The notes beneath the pieces are model-generated. The model saw only the letters and a list, made by a program, of their open reading frames with translations, ran no database searches and was not told the DNA's origin. 32,643 bases of DNA, taken from Pelolinea sp. (lineage in GTDB: Bacteria > Chloroflexota > Anaerolineae > Anaerolineales > Anaerolineaceae). The translations under genes and the position numbers were made by a program. Shown here piece after piece: positions 15,009 through 22,697 of the stretch. Position 1 is the stretch's first letter; the number at the start of each line of letters is the position of its first letter. The DNA lies in the NCBI GenBank assembly GCA_030655835.1, contig JAUSPC010000205.1, positions 1-32,643 on the forward strand, written 5' to 3'.

Positions 15009-15917
15009 ATGCAAAATGAACGGATAAAAGCAATTGGGATTGCTCTTTTGGTGCTCATACTCATGTCCTTTGACACTGTATTGATCAAATTATCTTTAAA
15101 TAATGTGTCTCCCTACACATATATTTGGCTTTCTCTGCTAATAGGCATATTGGCGATGGTTATTTACACATTTGTTATTAAAAGAGAACGTGTGCCCTGG
15201 GATATGATGACCAAGAAAGTATGGCTTTATGTATTCCAGATTGGCTTTTTCAACTTCGTTACAGGGCGCTTGAATCTCATTGCGTTGGATTATTTACCAG
15301 CAACTACGAACGCGTTTTTATTTAATTTTATTGGTTTCATAACCATGGGAATGAGCTTCATCATCCTCAAAGAAACCCCATCCCTATTCCAGATTTTTGG
15401 GGCAGGGATCGCGTTTGCAGGGCTTCGCGTCTTTTTTCAAGCGGCTCTCCAGGGGGGGGAATGGATTGGGATCGTGTTGGTTTTAATATCAATAACCGGG
15501 ATCGCGTACACGAATAATATTGCCCGAAAATTATCAATTGAAACTAAGGGAGAGATCAGCAATAACATCATCTCAACCCTCGCGATCATTCTCGGCGGAT
15601 CATTAATGATTATTACGTGTATCGTTATTGATGGTTTCCCCCCCATTATCAACTCTGGTTCTGATTGGTTGGTATTTCTTTACACTGGAATTATTACCAA
15701 CGCGGTTGGCTTAACTGTCTGGAATTTAGTGCTGCGCACCTTGCGGTCTTATGAGGCAAGTGTGTTGGGAGCATCAATGGTGATCTGGACATCAATTTTT
15801 GCGTATTTCATTCTTGATGAAACCATTACAGTACATCAATTGATAGGCATAGCCATGTTGCTGCTTGGTATAAGCCTGGTGCAATTGCGAAACAAACAAA
15901 TAATGGTGAAATCATAG
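15009..15917 (+). CDS. EamA/DMT-superfamily transporter (second)
   Basis: About 302 residues with some ten membrane segments in two EamA repeats; the repeat ends show FIILKETPSLFQIFGAGIAF and YFILDETITVHQLIGIAMLL. This is a metabolite exporter-type permease of the inner membrane with unknown substrate. ATG 15009 is chosen over TTG 14991 because GAAGAGG sits seven or eight bases before it. It converges on the 218-aa gene with only 24 bases between the stops and no visible terminator. It is not closely similar to the DMT protein at 3222-4157. Confidence 0.85.
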   Translation: MQNERIKAIGIALLVLILMSFDTVLIKLSLNNVSPYTYIWLSLLIGILAMVIYTFVIKRERVPWDMMTKKVWLYVFQIGFFNFVTGRLNLIALDYLPATTNAFLFNFIGFITMGMSFIILKETPSLFQIFGAGIAFAGLRVFFQAALQGGEWIGIVLVLISITGIAYTNNIARKLSIETKGEISNNIISTLAIILGGSLMIITCIVIDGFPPIINSGSDWLVFLYTGIITNAVGLTVWNLVLRTLRSYEASVLGASMVIWTSIFAYFILDETITVHQLIGIAMLLLGISLVQLRNKQIMVKS

Positions 15918-15941
15918 CGTTAAATGATACTTTTCCCAACC

Positions 15942-16598
15942 TCAATTGTCGAAACCGAAAATCAACCTCACTTCACGCGGTTCGCCCAGAGCACTGAGCG
16001 CTTCGATCAGGTTTGTGACCAGCGGTGCGCTTTCCCGCAGTGGTCGTTGCCATTCCATGGATACCCAATCAGGCAGCGAGCTGAAACCTGCTGCCGTGTT
16101 GGGTGGTTCTCTGTTTTCCTTCCAGCGTCTGGCGGCTTCCGGTGATACCTTGCCCCGCAAAGTGACAGGCGCCTCCAGGTCATAATCCAGAAGCTCTTGC
16201 AGCGTAACCCATGAAAAGGAATGTTCACCCAGAGAAATATATTCCGGTTCCTTATCATCCAGCCATTCATCATTATCCGGCCATTTATCCGCTTCCTCCT
16301 CTTTACGCAGGTGTTCACGCAGTTCCTCTGACAGATCTTCGGGAAAGCCGCGCGGATAGCTGATGGGGATGACCGGATCGCCGCTGTCCATTCCGGCGAA
16401 TGTATACCCATTGCGCACATCTGCCAGAATAGCGAAGGCGCGGTAGTTGCGATAAGTCGGCAGGTCAGCATTCGCCAGATGCCAGAGCCCATCTTTATAA
16501 ACCTCTGCTGCCAAATGGATATCAGTACCCCTATGATTTTCTTTCGCTGCGTTCACTTGAGAATCATATATTTCCAATGTAATTATATGCGCCTTCAT
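15942..16598 (-). CDS. Conserved hypothetical protein, 218 aa
   Basis: A soluble, acidic protein with no known activity. The segment DIHLAAEVYKDGLWHLA, RNYRAFAILADVRNGYTFAG, PRGFPEDLSEELR and HSFSWVTLQELLDYD matches, from memory, a family of hypothetical proteins scattered in actinobacteria, phages and plasmids (the DIH...R-x-Y-x-x-FA-x-LADVRNG pattern). The conserved D-I-H and the histidine before SFSW could be catalytic or metal ligands, but this is a guess. ATG 16598 is directly preceded by GAAGAGG with no spacing, so the real start may be a few codons downstream at a non-ATG codon. The gene abuts the repeat region. Confidence 0.65.
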   Translation of the reverse strand: MKAHIITLEIYDSQVNAAKENHRGTDIHLAAEVYKDGLWHLANADLPTYRNYRAFAILADVRNGYTFAGMDSGDPVIPISYPRGFPEDLSEELREHLRKEEEADKWPDNDEWLDDKEPEYISLGEHSFSWVTLQELLDYDLEAPVTLRGKVSPEAARRWKENREPPNTAAGFSSLPDWVSMEWQRPLRESAPLVTNLIEALSALGEPREVRLIFGFDN

Positions 16599-16675
16599 CC
16601 TCTTCTGGATAGTGCCGAAGGTCTTTTCCTGAACTCACCGCGTATGATCTTATATGCGAAATGACGCACCCCGTA

Positions 16676-16697
16676 GATCACTTCACGAGAAGTGATC
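16676..16697. repeat. Inverted repeat at the left edge of the tandem array
   Basis: GATCACTTC (16676-16684) and GAAGTGATC (16689-16697) form a perfect 9-bp stem with an ACGA loop. The right arm is the start of copy 1 of the 173-bp unit; copy 2 lacks the left arm. Confidence 0.8.
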
Positions 16698-16861
16698 GGA
16701 GGCACTCGACCAGAAGCGACGTCAGGTCGCCATCAGGTCGTGTGCAAGAAGCATGCTTCACAGAAGTATATTTCAAGAGAAATATACGGATGCAAGTCCA
16801 GAGCGAAGTGCGGGGATACTCACGCAGAACGAATGTCAAGTAAGTATCTGCGTGGGTAAGG
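16689..16861. repeat. 173-bp tandem repeat, copy 1
   Basis: The unit starts GAAGTGATCGGAGGCACTCG and ends TGCGTGGGTAAGG. It contains GAAG-catg-CTTC, GTATATTTC-aaga-GAAATATAC (perfect 9 bp), and ACTCACGCAGA pairing with TCTGCGTGGGT (11 bp, one G-T pair). Confidence 0.85.
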
Positions 16862-17034
16862 GAAGTGATCGGAGGCACTCGACCAGAAGCGACGTCAGGT
16901 CGCCATCAGGTCGTGTGCAAGAAGCACACTTCACAGAAGTATATTTCAAGAGAAATATACGGATGCAAGTCCAGAGCGAAGTGCGGGGATACTCACGCAG
17001 AACGAATGTCAAGTAAGTATCTGCGTGGGTAAGG
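16862..17034. repeat. 173-bp tandem repeat, copy 2
   Basis: Nearly identical to copy 1 at an exact offset of 173 bases. The only differences noticed are two adjacent bases, which change the tetraloop of one hairpin (CATG to CACA) and leave its GAAG/CTTC stem intact. After 17034 the sequence starts like a third unit and then diverges. Confidence 0.85.
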
Positions 17035-17049
17035 GAAGCGTGAGGAGGC

Positions 17050-17130
17050 CTGTCCAGAGCGAAGCGCCTGCCCTGAGCGCAGCGCCTGCCCTGAGCGCAG
17101 CGTAGGGGTAGGGGTAGGGTAGGGTGGGAT
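17050..17130. repeat. GAGCGAAGCG-type repeats and G-rich short tandem tract
   Basis: CAGAGCGAAGCGCCTGCCC is followed by two copies of CTGAGCGCAGCG in a direct repeat with CCTGCCC spacers, then TAGGGG/TAGGG iterations (about 17103-17127). Confidence 0.75.
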
Positions 17131-17134
17131 ACTC

Positions 17135-17434
17135 GGTCAGAGGTTAGATCCTTCTACCATCTGACCAAGTACTTTAAGCTGCCATCAGGACGGGTAAGGC
17201 AATCGCGAAGTACCCTTCAGGGCAAACCTGCGACTAACAGGAGTCCCCGCAGGGGAAACCTACTGACTATAGTCCCCTTCTGGGGATTAAGAGTTATCCT
17301 CGATTCACTCTATCCTGTATATAGTCTCTATTATGTCTACAGAGTGACAAATGGTGGGGAAAAACTGTCTATTGTGTGATTTGCGCAGCGAAGCGGAGTC
17401 CCATCTTCTCATGGGACCTGCCACCTTTAGGTGG
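17135..17434. repeat. Cluster of short GC-rich hairpins
   Basis: Six inverted repeats occur in 300 bases: GGTCAGA 17135-17141 with TCTGACC 17160-17166, extended inward by GGT/AGA pairs; CCCT-TC-AGGG 17213-17222; CCCC-GCA-GGGG 17245-17255; CCCC-TTCT-GGGG 17274-17285; GTCCCAT 17398-17404 with ATGGGAC 17411-17417; and CCACC-TTTA-GGTGG 17421-17434. Three of them share an AGTCCC lead-in. Confidence 0.75.
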
Positions 17435-17708
17435 TTTCTATAGTTTCTACTCAGGTCGCACCATGGTTGCACCATTTGCATTAGAAGGAAGGGCAACTTG
17501 ACACATTACTTATCGGTCGCTTCATCGGTAGTATCTATTTGCTTTACCTATGAATTCCGCCATCGTTTTATTCAGATCGGCGCCCTTTGCAATGCAATGG
17601 TGCGCGGTATCCAGGATATGCTATACACTTTGGGTATCAAAAATACATCAGATTGCAATTGTTAGCATTTATCTATGCATTTATTACCATCTTTGAGATT
17701 TTCAAAAA

Positions 17709-18683
17709 TTATTGTTTTTTATTGCTTCCAATTTTGCTCAGCGCAACAGCAATGATTATGACAGCTCCGAGCGTCACGTACTGGTAAAAAGAAGGTACAC
17801 GCAACATATTCAGTGAATTACGGATGAGCCCAAAAAGTATTACACCCAAAACCATCCCCGGGATCGTTCCTTTCCCGCCCGAAAGTGACACTCCACCGAT
17901 GACAGTCGCCGCAATGGCTTCTAATGGATAGGAAACGCCCATCGCTGGTTGAGATTGACCAATTCTGGATATTACTATTAGGGATGTAAAACCAGCCAGT
18001 AATCCGCTGATTGCGTAAGCCATAATCCTATTAAGATCAAGGTTTATACCTGCAAGGTAAGCTGCCTCAGGATTTCCGCCAATCGTATACAATTTTCTAC
18101 CAAATTTCGTGAAGCGCATTACTAAATATACAATTGTTGCGAGTACAAAAAAATATATTACAGGCAGAGGAACAATACCACCCACCCGGAATGTTCCAAA
18201 ATCTCCAAATTTTCCCTGGAGGTAAATATTTTGGCCGCCGGGTATGATCAATGCAACTCCTTGGTAAACTGTACTTAACCCTAAAGTCGCAATAAATGAA
18301 TCAATCCTGGTTTTTACTACAATCACTCCATTAATAGTTCCTGCGATAAAACCTACCGCGCATGTAGCTAAGATTACCCAAATTTCATCAACACCCGCAT
18401 TTAACAATATCGCCGCGACTGCCCCTGTCGAAGCAAGCACATTGCCAATAGTCAAATCCATACATCCGGCAATCATCACCATAACAACACCCAATGTAGC
18501 TATACCTAAAGTTGATTGTTGGTTTAAAATATTAAAAAGATTCCTGACACTGAGAAAGTATTCATCAAGAATGGACATAATAATGACAGAAACAAGAAGT
18601 ATACCCAGTAAGTACAAAACGGTTTGATCGCTCCTATTATTCCATTTAATAGTTTGTTCCTTTTTTTTATCAATATGATTCAT
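17709..18683 (-). CDS. ABC sugar transporter permease (RbsC-like)
   Basis: 324 residues with eight to ten membrane segments; the BPD_transp_2 family that forms the membrane channel of ribose/galactose/inositol-type importers. Characteristic segments are GVVMVMIAGCMDLTIGNVLA near residue 70, RFTKFGRKLYTIGGNPEAAYLAGI (cytoplasmic loop contacting the ATPase) and ATVIGGVSLSGGKGTIPG. It overlaps the ATPase stop by four bases (ATGA), with GGAGG just before the ATG, so the two are translationally coupled. It is the last gene of the ten-gene minus-strand operon; no clear terminator was seen after it. Confidence 0.93.
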   Translation of the reverse strand: MNHIDKKKEQTIKWNNRSDQTVLYLLGILLVSVIIMSILDEYFLSVRNLFNILNQQSTLGIATLGVVMVMIAGCMDLTIGNVLASTGAVAAILLNAGVDEIWVILATCAVGFIAGTINGVIVVKTRIDSFIATLGLSTVYQGVALIIPGGQNIYLQGKFGDFGTFRVGGIVPLPVIYFFVLATIVYLVMRFTKFGRKLYTIGGNPEAAYLAGINLDLNRIMAYAISGLLAGFTSLIVISRIGQSQPAMGVSYPLEAIAATVIGGVSLSGGKGTIPGMVLGVILFGLIRNSLNMLRVPSFYQYVTLGAVIIIAVALSKIGSNKKQ

Positions 18684-20176
18684 ATTGTTCCTCCTATGGA
18701 GTAGGATAATATATTTTCCTCATTAAGATTTTCTCGATCTATTTCACAGACCAATCTTCCCTGTCTCATAACGATGACACGGTCACACATGGCTATCAAT
18801 TCAGGCATATCAGACGAAATGATCAGAATATATTTCCCTTGTTTTGCAAGTTGGATCATGCTTTTATAAATTTCCTCCTTAGCGCCAATATCTATACCGC
18901 GTGTTGGCTCATCGAATATGATCATTTTTGTATCAGCATAAAGCCATTTCGCTAAAACTAATTTCTGCTGATTTCCTCCGGAAAGATTCCTTGCAAGCTG
19001 CTTTATACTCGGAGTTTTAATATTGAAAGTGCTAACACAACCTTGGGCAGCTTTTCTTTCCTTTACTTCATCAATGATTTGCCCTTTAGTATTACATAAA
19101 TGCACAATGCTAATATTCCATAAAACACTATGATCAAGTATTAATCCTGTCTTTTTTCTATCTTCGGTTAGCAAAGAAAAACCAGCTCTAATTGCTTGTT
19201 TTGGATTCTTTATCGAGGTTTCTTTGCCTTCAAGAGTAATTGTTCCGTCGGTTTTATTATCGGCCCCAAAAATCAATCGGACTAATTCCGTTCTTCCAGA
19301 ACCGACCATACCAGCAAGACCAACAATCTCTCCTTTATGAATATTAAATGAGATGTTGTTAACGGTACTCCCATTAGAAAAATTCTTAAGCTCAATGGCA
19401 TTGGAATAGTCAATATCCACCATTTCACGAGAATAAAATTTATTTACATCTCTGCCAATCATCTCATTGATGATTTTCTCCTCAGATAAATCACCTTTCT
19501 CATGTGACGCAACTTTAACACCATCACGCAAAACAGTGATCCTTGAATAGATATCAAATATTTCTTCCAAATGATGTGAAATATAAATAACACCGACCCC
19601 ATTTTGAGCCACTTGGTCAACTAGCATCAACAGATTACTAATTTCGCTTGAACTATACGAAGCAGTTGGTTCATCAAGGATGAATATCTTTGCCTCTTCT
19701 GCCATCGCTTTCGCAATCTGAACTGATTGTTTTTGTGGGACTCCCAGTTTACGTACTAAAGCATTGACATCTAAATCTATCTTTAAAGTCTCAAGGATTT
19801 TTTTTGATTCCTTTTTAAGTTTAAAATAATCAACGAAGCCAAATCTATTTACTGGCTCCTGACCCATAAAGATATTTTCGGCTACGGTTAAATCTGGAGC
19901 AAGGGATATCTCTTGATAAATGGTACGAATACCCATTTCTTGAGCTAATGAGGGAGTTAATGATGAAAACTTCTTGTCTCCGATACAGATAATTCCTTCA
20001 TCCGGTTTCAATGCTCCGGATAAAATTTTTATCAGGGTAGATTTTCCAGCCCCATTTTCACCAATGATACAATGAATTTCTCCTTCTAACAGATCAAAAT
20101 CAATAGAATTTAGTGCCTTAACACCAGGAAACCATTTGCTGCACCCTTTGATTTCTAGTAATTGTTGCTTGGTCAC
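18680..20176 (-). CDS. ABC sugar transporter ATPase with two nucleotide-binding domains (RbsA-like)
   Basis: About 498 residues. Domain 1 has Walker A GENGAGKSTLIKILSG, a variant signature PQKQSVQIAKAM and Walker B IFILDEPTAS. Domain 2 has the usual degenerate P-loop GMVGSGRTE, a full signature LSGGNQQKLVLAKWL and Walker B MIIFDEPTRGID. This is the standard fused pair of the carbohydrate-uptake CUT2 family. GTG 20176 is a plausible start with GGAGG twelve bases upstream; the frame is open to a TTG at 20197. It energises import of the locus substrate with the permease (overlapping by four bases) and the binding protein at 21463. Confidence 0.92.
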   Translation of the reverse strand: MTKQQLLEIKGCSKWFPGVKALNSIDFDLLEGEIHCIIGENGAGKSTLIKILSGALKPDEGIICIGDKKFSSLTPSLAQEMGIRTIYQEISLAPDLTVAENIFMGQEPVNRFGFVDYFKLKKESKKILETLKIDLDVNALVRKLGVPQKQSVQIAKAMAEEAKIFILDEPTASYSSSEISNLLMLVDQVAQNGVGVIYISHHLEEIFDIYSRITVLRDGVKVASHEKGDLSEEKIINEMIGRDVNKFYSREMVDIDYSNAIELKNFSNGSTVNNISFNIHKGEIVGLAGMVGSGRTELVRLIFGADNKTDGTITLEGKETSIKNPKQAIRAGFSLLTEDRKKTGLILDHSVLWNISIVHLCNTKGQIIDEVKERKAAQGCVSTFNIKTPSIKQLARNLSGGNQQKLVLAKWLYADTKMIIFDEPTRGIDIGAKEEIYKSMIQLAKQGKYILIISSDMPELIAMCDRVIVMRQGRLVCEIDRENLNEENILSYSIGGTI

Positions 20177-20293
20177 GGTTGAATATAACCTCCACAAAAC
20201 TTATCGGATATATTATTGATATTATTAATAATAAATGATTTTACTGGTTGTTTCTAACAGGTATAGCACATAAGTATTGTGCCGTATTCATGG

Positions 20294-21298
20294 TTATTTA
20301 TATTCAACATATTCTGGCTTTTCGCCTGAATAACAGTCATATTTCTTAAGTAGCTTTCTAAAGAAATTTCGTGCATCCACATATCGTTTATCAACAATTT
20401 CCAGAGTTCCTAGTTGGTGATTTTTGACAATAATCGGCGAACACTGCTCATGGGAGAGTAAGCCGTCATATCCGATTTCTTTGCATACCTTAATGAAAGT
20501 ATCCCAGGGAAGCGGGTCCCCTGGTTCACCAGGAGTCAATTCCTCCCATCCATATGCAGCACCGCCAATTGTGTATAGCGTTTTCAAAGAAATTGTATGT
20601 GAATAAACCATCACATCTTTCATTTTTCTAACAGTTGCCTGTACCGAGTCTGGATCATATGCTTCCATTAAAGGTAGATCTACCCCAACTTTAAGGTTAT
20701 CAGCTCCAACTTCTTCCAGCATTTCGAGTGTTTCATCATTATTATTTGTAACCTCAGGGTGAGTTTGCAATGCCAGAGTTATACCTTTATCCTTTGCATA
20801 TTTGGCGACTTCTGTTAAAGCATCCCGTACCTGATGCCATGCCTGAATAAAATCTTCTCCTCTTGAAACACTGCGGGATCTGCTTTGGAAAGCAGGGAGG
20901 CCATAACCCTGATCTGCATAAGGATTTTGAAAATATCCCCAAAGAGAAGCCATTACACGGACAATTTTACTACCCAAATCTACTGCAAGATCAATGCATT
21001 GCAGTGTGTACATAATTTCTTTCTCTGTGTTGTAGACTAAAACATGGTTGCTGTCCACAAAATTGTTGCAGCATACAATTGCACCCAGCTCAAGATTGAG
21101 TTCATTACAAAGATCGACAAGTTTCTTACGCCTGTCCGCATCAAAATCCATCGGGAATCCGAGAGGGCGATGGGCAAATATACATGCTGCGTCATACCCA
21201 TATTTAGCCGCTCTTCGTATTGAATCCTCTAAGGATAGTTTTTCATAATCCTTGGTAAAATAGCCACCGTAACCGATAGTATCTAAACTGAGCTTCAT
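20294..21298 (-). CDS. Sugar phosphate isomerase/epimerase-like TIM barrel protein (second)
   Basis: 334 residues of the xylose-isomerase-like/AP-endonuclease-2 TIM barrel family (IolE, IolI, tagatose epimerase relatives). Strand ends carry likely metal ligands: LALQTHPEV, VGVDLPLMEAYD, VYSHTISLK and LLSHEQCSP. The first ligand position, usually glutamate, reads glutamine here, unlike the paralogue at 22698. The active site may therefore bind metal differently or not at all. GGAG lies eight bases before the ATG. It sits between the binding protein and ATPase genes of the transporter, so it is very likely a catabolic enzyme for the imported compound (isomerase, epimerase or dehydratase). Confidence 0.85.
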   Translation of the reverse strand: MKLSLDTIGYGGYFTKDYEKLSLEDSIRRAAKYGYDAACIFAHRPLGFPMDFDADRRKKLVDLCNELNLELGAIVCCNNFVDSNHVLVYNTEKEIMYTLQCIDLAVDLGSKIVRVMASLWGYFQNPYADQGYGLPAFQSRSRSVSRGEDFIQAWHQVRDALTEVAKYAKDKGITLALQTHPEVTNNNDETLEMLEEVGADNLKVGVDLPLMEAYDPDSVQATVRKMKDVMVYSHTISLKTLYTIGGAAYGWEELTPGEPGDPLPWDTFIKVCKEIGYDGLLSHEQCSPIIVKNHQLGTLEIVDKRYVDARNFFRKLLKKYDCYSGEKPEYVEYK

Positions 21299-21411
21299 AA
21301 GCTTTCTCCTTTATTCGATAAGACAAAAAATAGTTTTTGGTTATACGTTTATAAGAGTTATTACTTTTTTCTTTAATTTAAATCTTTTTTATCAATAAAT
21401 ATAATTAATAT

Positions 21412-21450
21412 TTATGAGGCGTACTTAATTAAATAAGATACGCCTCATAA
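21412..21450 (-). promoter_or_regulatory. Intercistronic stem-loop downstream of the binding-protein gene
   Basis: A perfect 12-bp stem, 21412-21423 with 21439-21450, has a 15-base loop. It lies 12 bases after the binding-protein stop and has no good U-tract. It is therefore more likely a 3' end-protecting or partial-attenuation hairpin than a full terminator, as the remaining transporter genes lie downstream. Confidence 0.7.
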
Positions 21451-21462
21451 TTTTATTCTGGC

Positions 21463-22512
21463 TTACTGTATTATATATTCTTGATACGCGACGATACCTT
21501 TATCAACTTCCCATCCCAATAGATTTTCTGGTGTATCTTTATCTACCATCGTAGCTGGTGTTATTATAAGTATCGGTATTGTGCCGCCATTTAGAACTTG
21601 GACGACAGCTTTCATTAGGACACCCGCCTCATAAGTTGGTGAATTTGAATTTGTCGCAATAGCATCTCCATCCATTACACCCGCGAAGTCTTCAGGACGA
21701 CCGTTATGGGTAATGATCTTGATGGGATTATTTAGACGACCGGCATCTTTTATAGCTATCACGGAACCAAGGTAAATATCCGCATTCATAGCATAAACCA
21801 GATCGAAATCACCTTCTTTCCAGTTTGCCATCCAGTCTGACATGATGTTTTGAGCCTTTTCCGCACTCCAATCCGCAGGGGCTTTGAGAACAACTTCGTT
21901 TGTTGATGCAAGATTAGCTTCGAAACCCTCTTCAAATGGTTCAACTATACCCTGTCCAAGACCGCCTTCTACAATAGCAATTTTAGATTCAGGGTAGTGA
22001 TCAGCAACATATTTTCCAATCATGCCACCCATGACTACAAAATCGCCTTTAATATTGGATGTAACGGTGCACGGGCCTTCGGCTGGTGTTGAGCCCACTA
22101 CAAAGAAAGGTATATTAGCGTCATTGGTTATACACGCACCTTTTTGAGCGGCTTCAGCAGCTGTTGTGAAAGCGATGATCGCATCATATTCTTGTACGAC
22201 AAAATCTTCAAGAATGGCTAGTTCTTTTTCTGGTGATCCCTCTGAAAGAACAACAGTGAACTCAATACCAAATGGTTCATTTTCGTTGATATAATCAACA
22301 ACCATTTGTGCTGAATCAACCTGCATCTGATAATACGCATCAGGTTGCGATTGGATGTAGCCAATCTTATAGACTACCTTTTCGGCTTCTTCCACAACTC
22401 CAGCCTCTTCAGCGGGTTTAGCCGCTTCTTCGGTTGGCGCTGCGCAAGCTGGAATGAGCAATGCGGTTACTAAAATTAGCGATAGTGATATTAATAAACT
22501 TTTCTTAATCAT
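21463..22512 (-). CDS. ABC sugar-binding lipoprotein (RbsB/Peripla_BP_4-like)
   Basis: 349 residues. A signal peptide ends in the lipobox LIPAC (cysteine about 23), followed by an EEAAKPAEEAG linker and the type-1 periplasmic-binding fold: YKIGYIQSQPDAYYQMQVDS, AILEDFVVQEYDAIIAFTTA, KIAIVEGGLGQ, and DLVYAMNADIYLGSVIAIKDAG. It captures the substrate outside the cell for the ATPase/permease pair. ATG 22512 has AAGGAG six bases upstream; the frame opens at an adjacent TTG. Hairpins flank the gene on both sides, which would fit raising the level of its mRNA segment above that of the other genes of the operon. Confidence 0.92.
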   Translation of the reverse strand: MIKKSLLISLSLILVTALLIPACAAPTEEAAKPAEEAGVVEEAEKVVYKIGYIQSQPDAYYQMQVDSAQMVVDYINENEPFGIEFTVVLSEGSPEKELAILEDFVVQEYDAIIAFTTAAEAAQKGACITNDANIPFFVVGSTPAEGPCTVTSNIKGDFVVMGGMIGKYVADHYPESKIAIVEGGLGQGIVEPFEEGFEANLASTNEVVLKAPADWSAEKAQNIMSDWMANWKEGDFDLVYAMNADIYLGSVIAIKDAGRLNNPIKIITHNGRPEDFAGVMDGDAIATNSNSPTYEAGVLMKAVVQVLNGGTIPILIITPATMVDKDTPENLLGWEVDKGIVAYQEYIIQ

Positions 22513-22539
22513 CAAAAACTCCTTTTTATTATTCTTGTT

Positions 22540-22580
22540 CTCATATAACTGTAAAAAGAAAGACCTTCAGTTATAATGAG
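22540..22580 (-). promoter_or_regulatory. Stem-loop in the leader of the binding-protein gene
   Basis: A 12-bp stem with one bulged T pairs 22540-22551 with 22568-22580 around a 16-base loop. It ends 28 bases before the ATG at 22512. A second perfect 8-bp inverted repeat lies just upstream at 22595-22602 and 22623-22630. Confidence 0.6.
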
Positions 22581-22659
22581 ATTGAGTTCTACTCGCAAAT
22601 GGGAGGCTTGAAATATAGTCTTCCATTTGCTTTCTGCAATATTTCTTATTCTTATATGT

Positions 22660-22670
22660 TCACCTCCTTA
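22660..22670 (-). promoter_or_regulatory. Orphan Shine-Dalgarno sequence without a start codon
   Basis: The minus strand reads TAAGGAGGTGA, an 11-base perfect complement to the 16S anti-SD. The following bases, ACATATAAGAATAAG, contain no ATG, GTG or TTG at usable spacing. It lies about 150 bases before the binding-protein start. Confidence 0.75.
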
Positions 22671-22697
22671 AAATATGGTTTTAAATACCCCCTGCTT

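Larger units (their letters stand above)
16599..17708. other. Gene-free repeat and hairpin region
   Basis: About 1.1 kb without a convincing gene. From left to right it holds two tandem copies of a 173-bp hairpin-rich unit (16689-17034), GAGCGAAGCG/CTGAGCGCAGCG repeats and a short GGGGTA tract (17040-17130), and a row of GC hairpins (17135-17434). The rest to 17708 is unremarkable AT-rich DNA. Apparent open frames across the tandem units only reflect the repeat. Confidence 0.75.

Noticed and set aside
16753-17016. Open frame of 87 codons across the 173-bp tandem units
   Set aside because: It repeats the same peptide twice because of the DNA repeat, has no ribosome binding site and no protein-like composition.
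17135-17434. CRISPR array or leader
   Set aside because: The hairpins differ in sequence and spacing, there are no regular direct repeats with unique spacers, and no cas genes are near; the Cas4-like DUF2779 protein is a separate family.
16599-17708. Retron or group II intron
   Set aside because: There is no reverse transcriptase and no intron domain V-like hairpin; the structured repeats alone are not sufficient.
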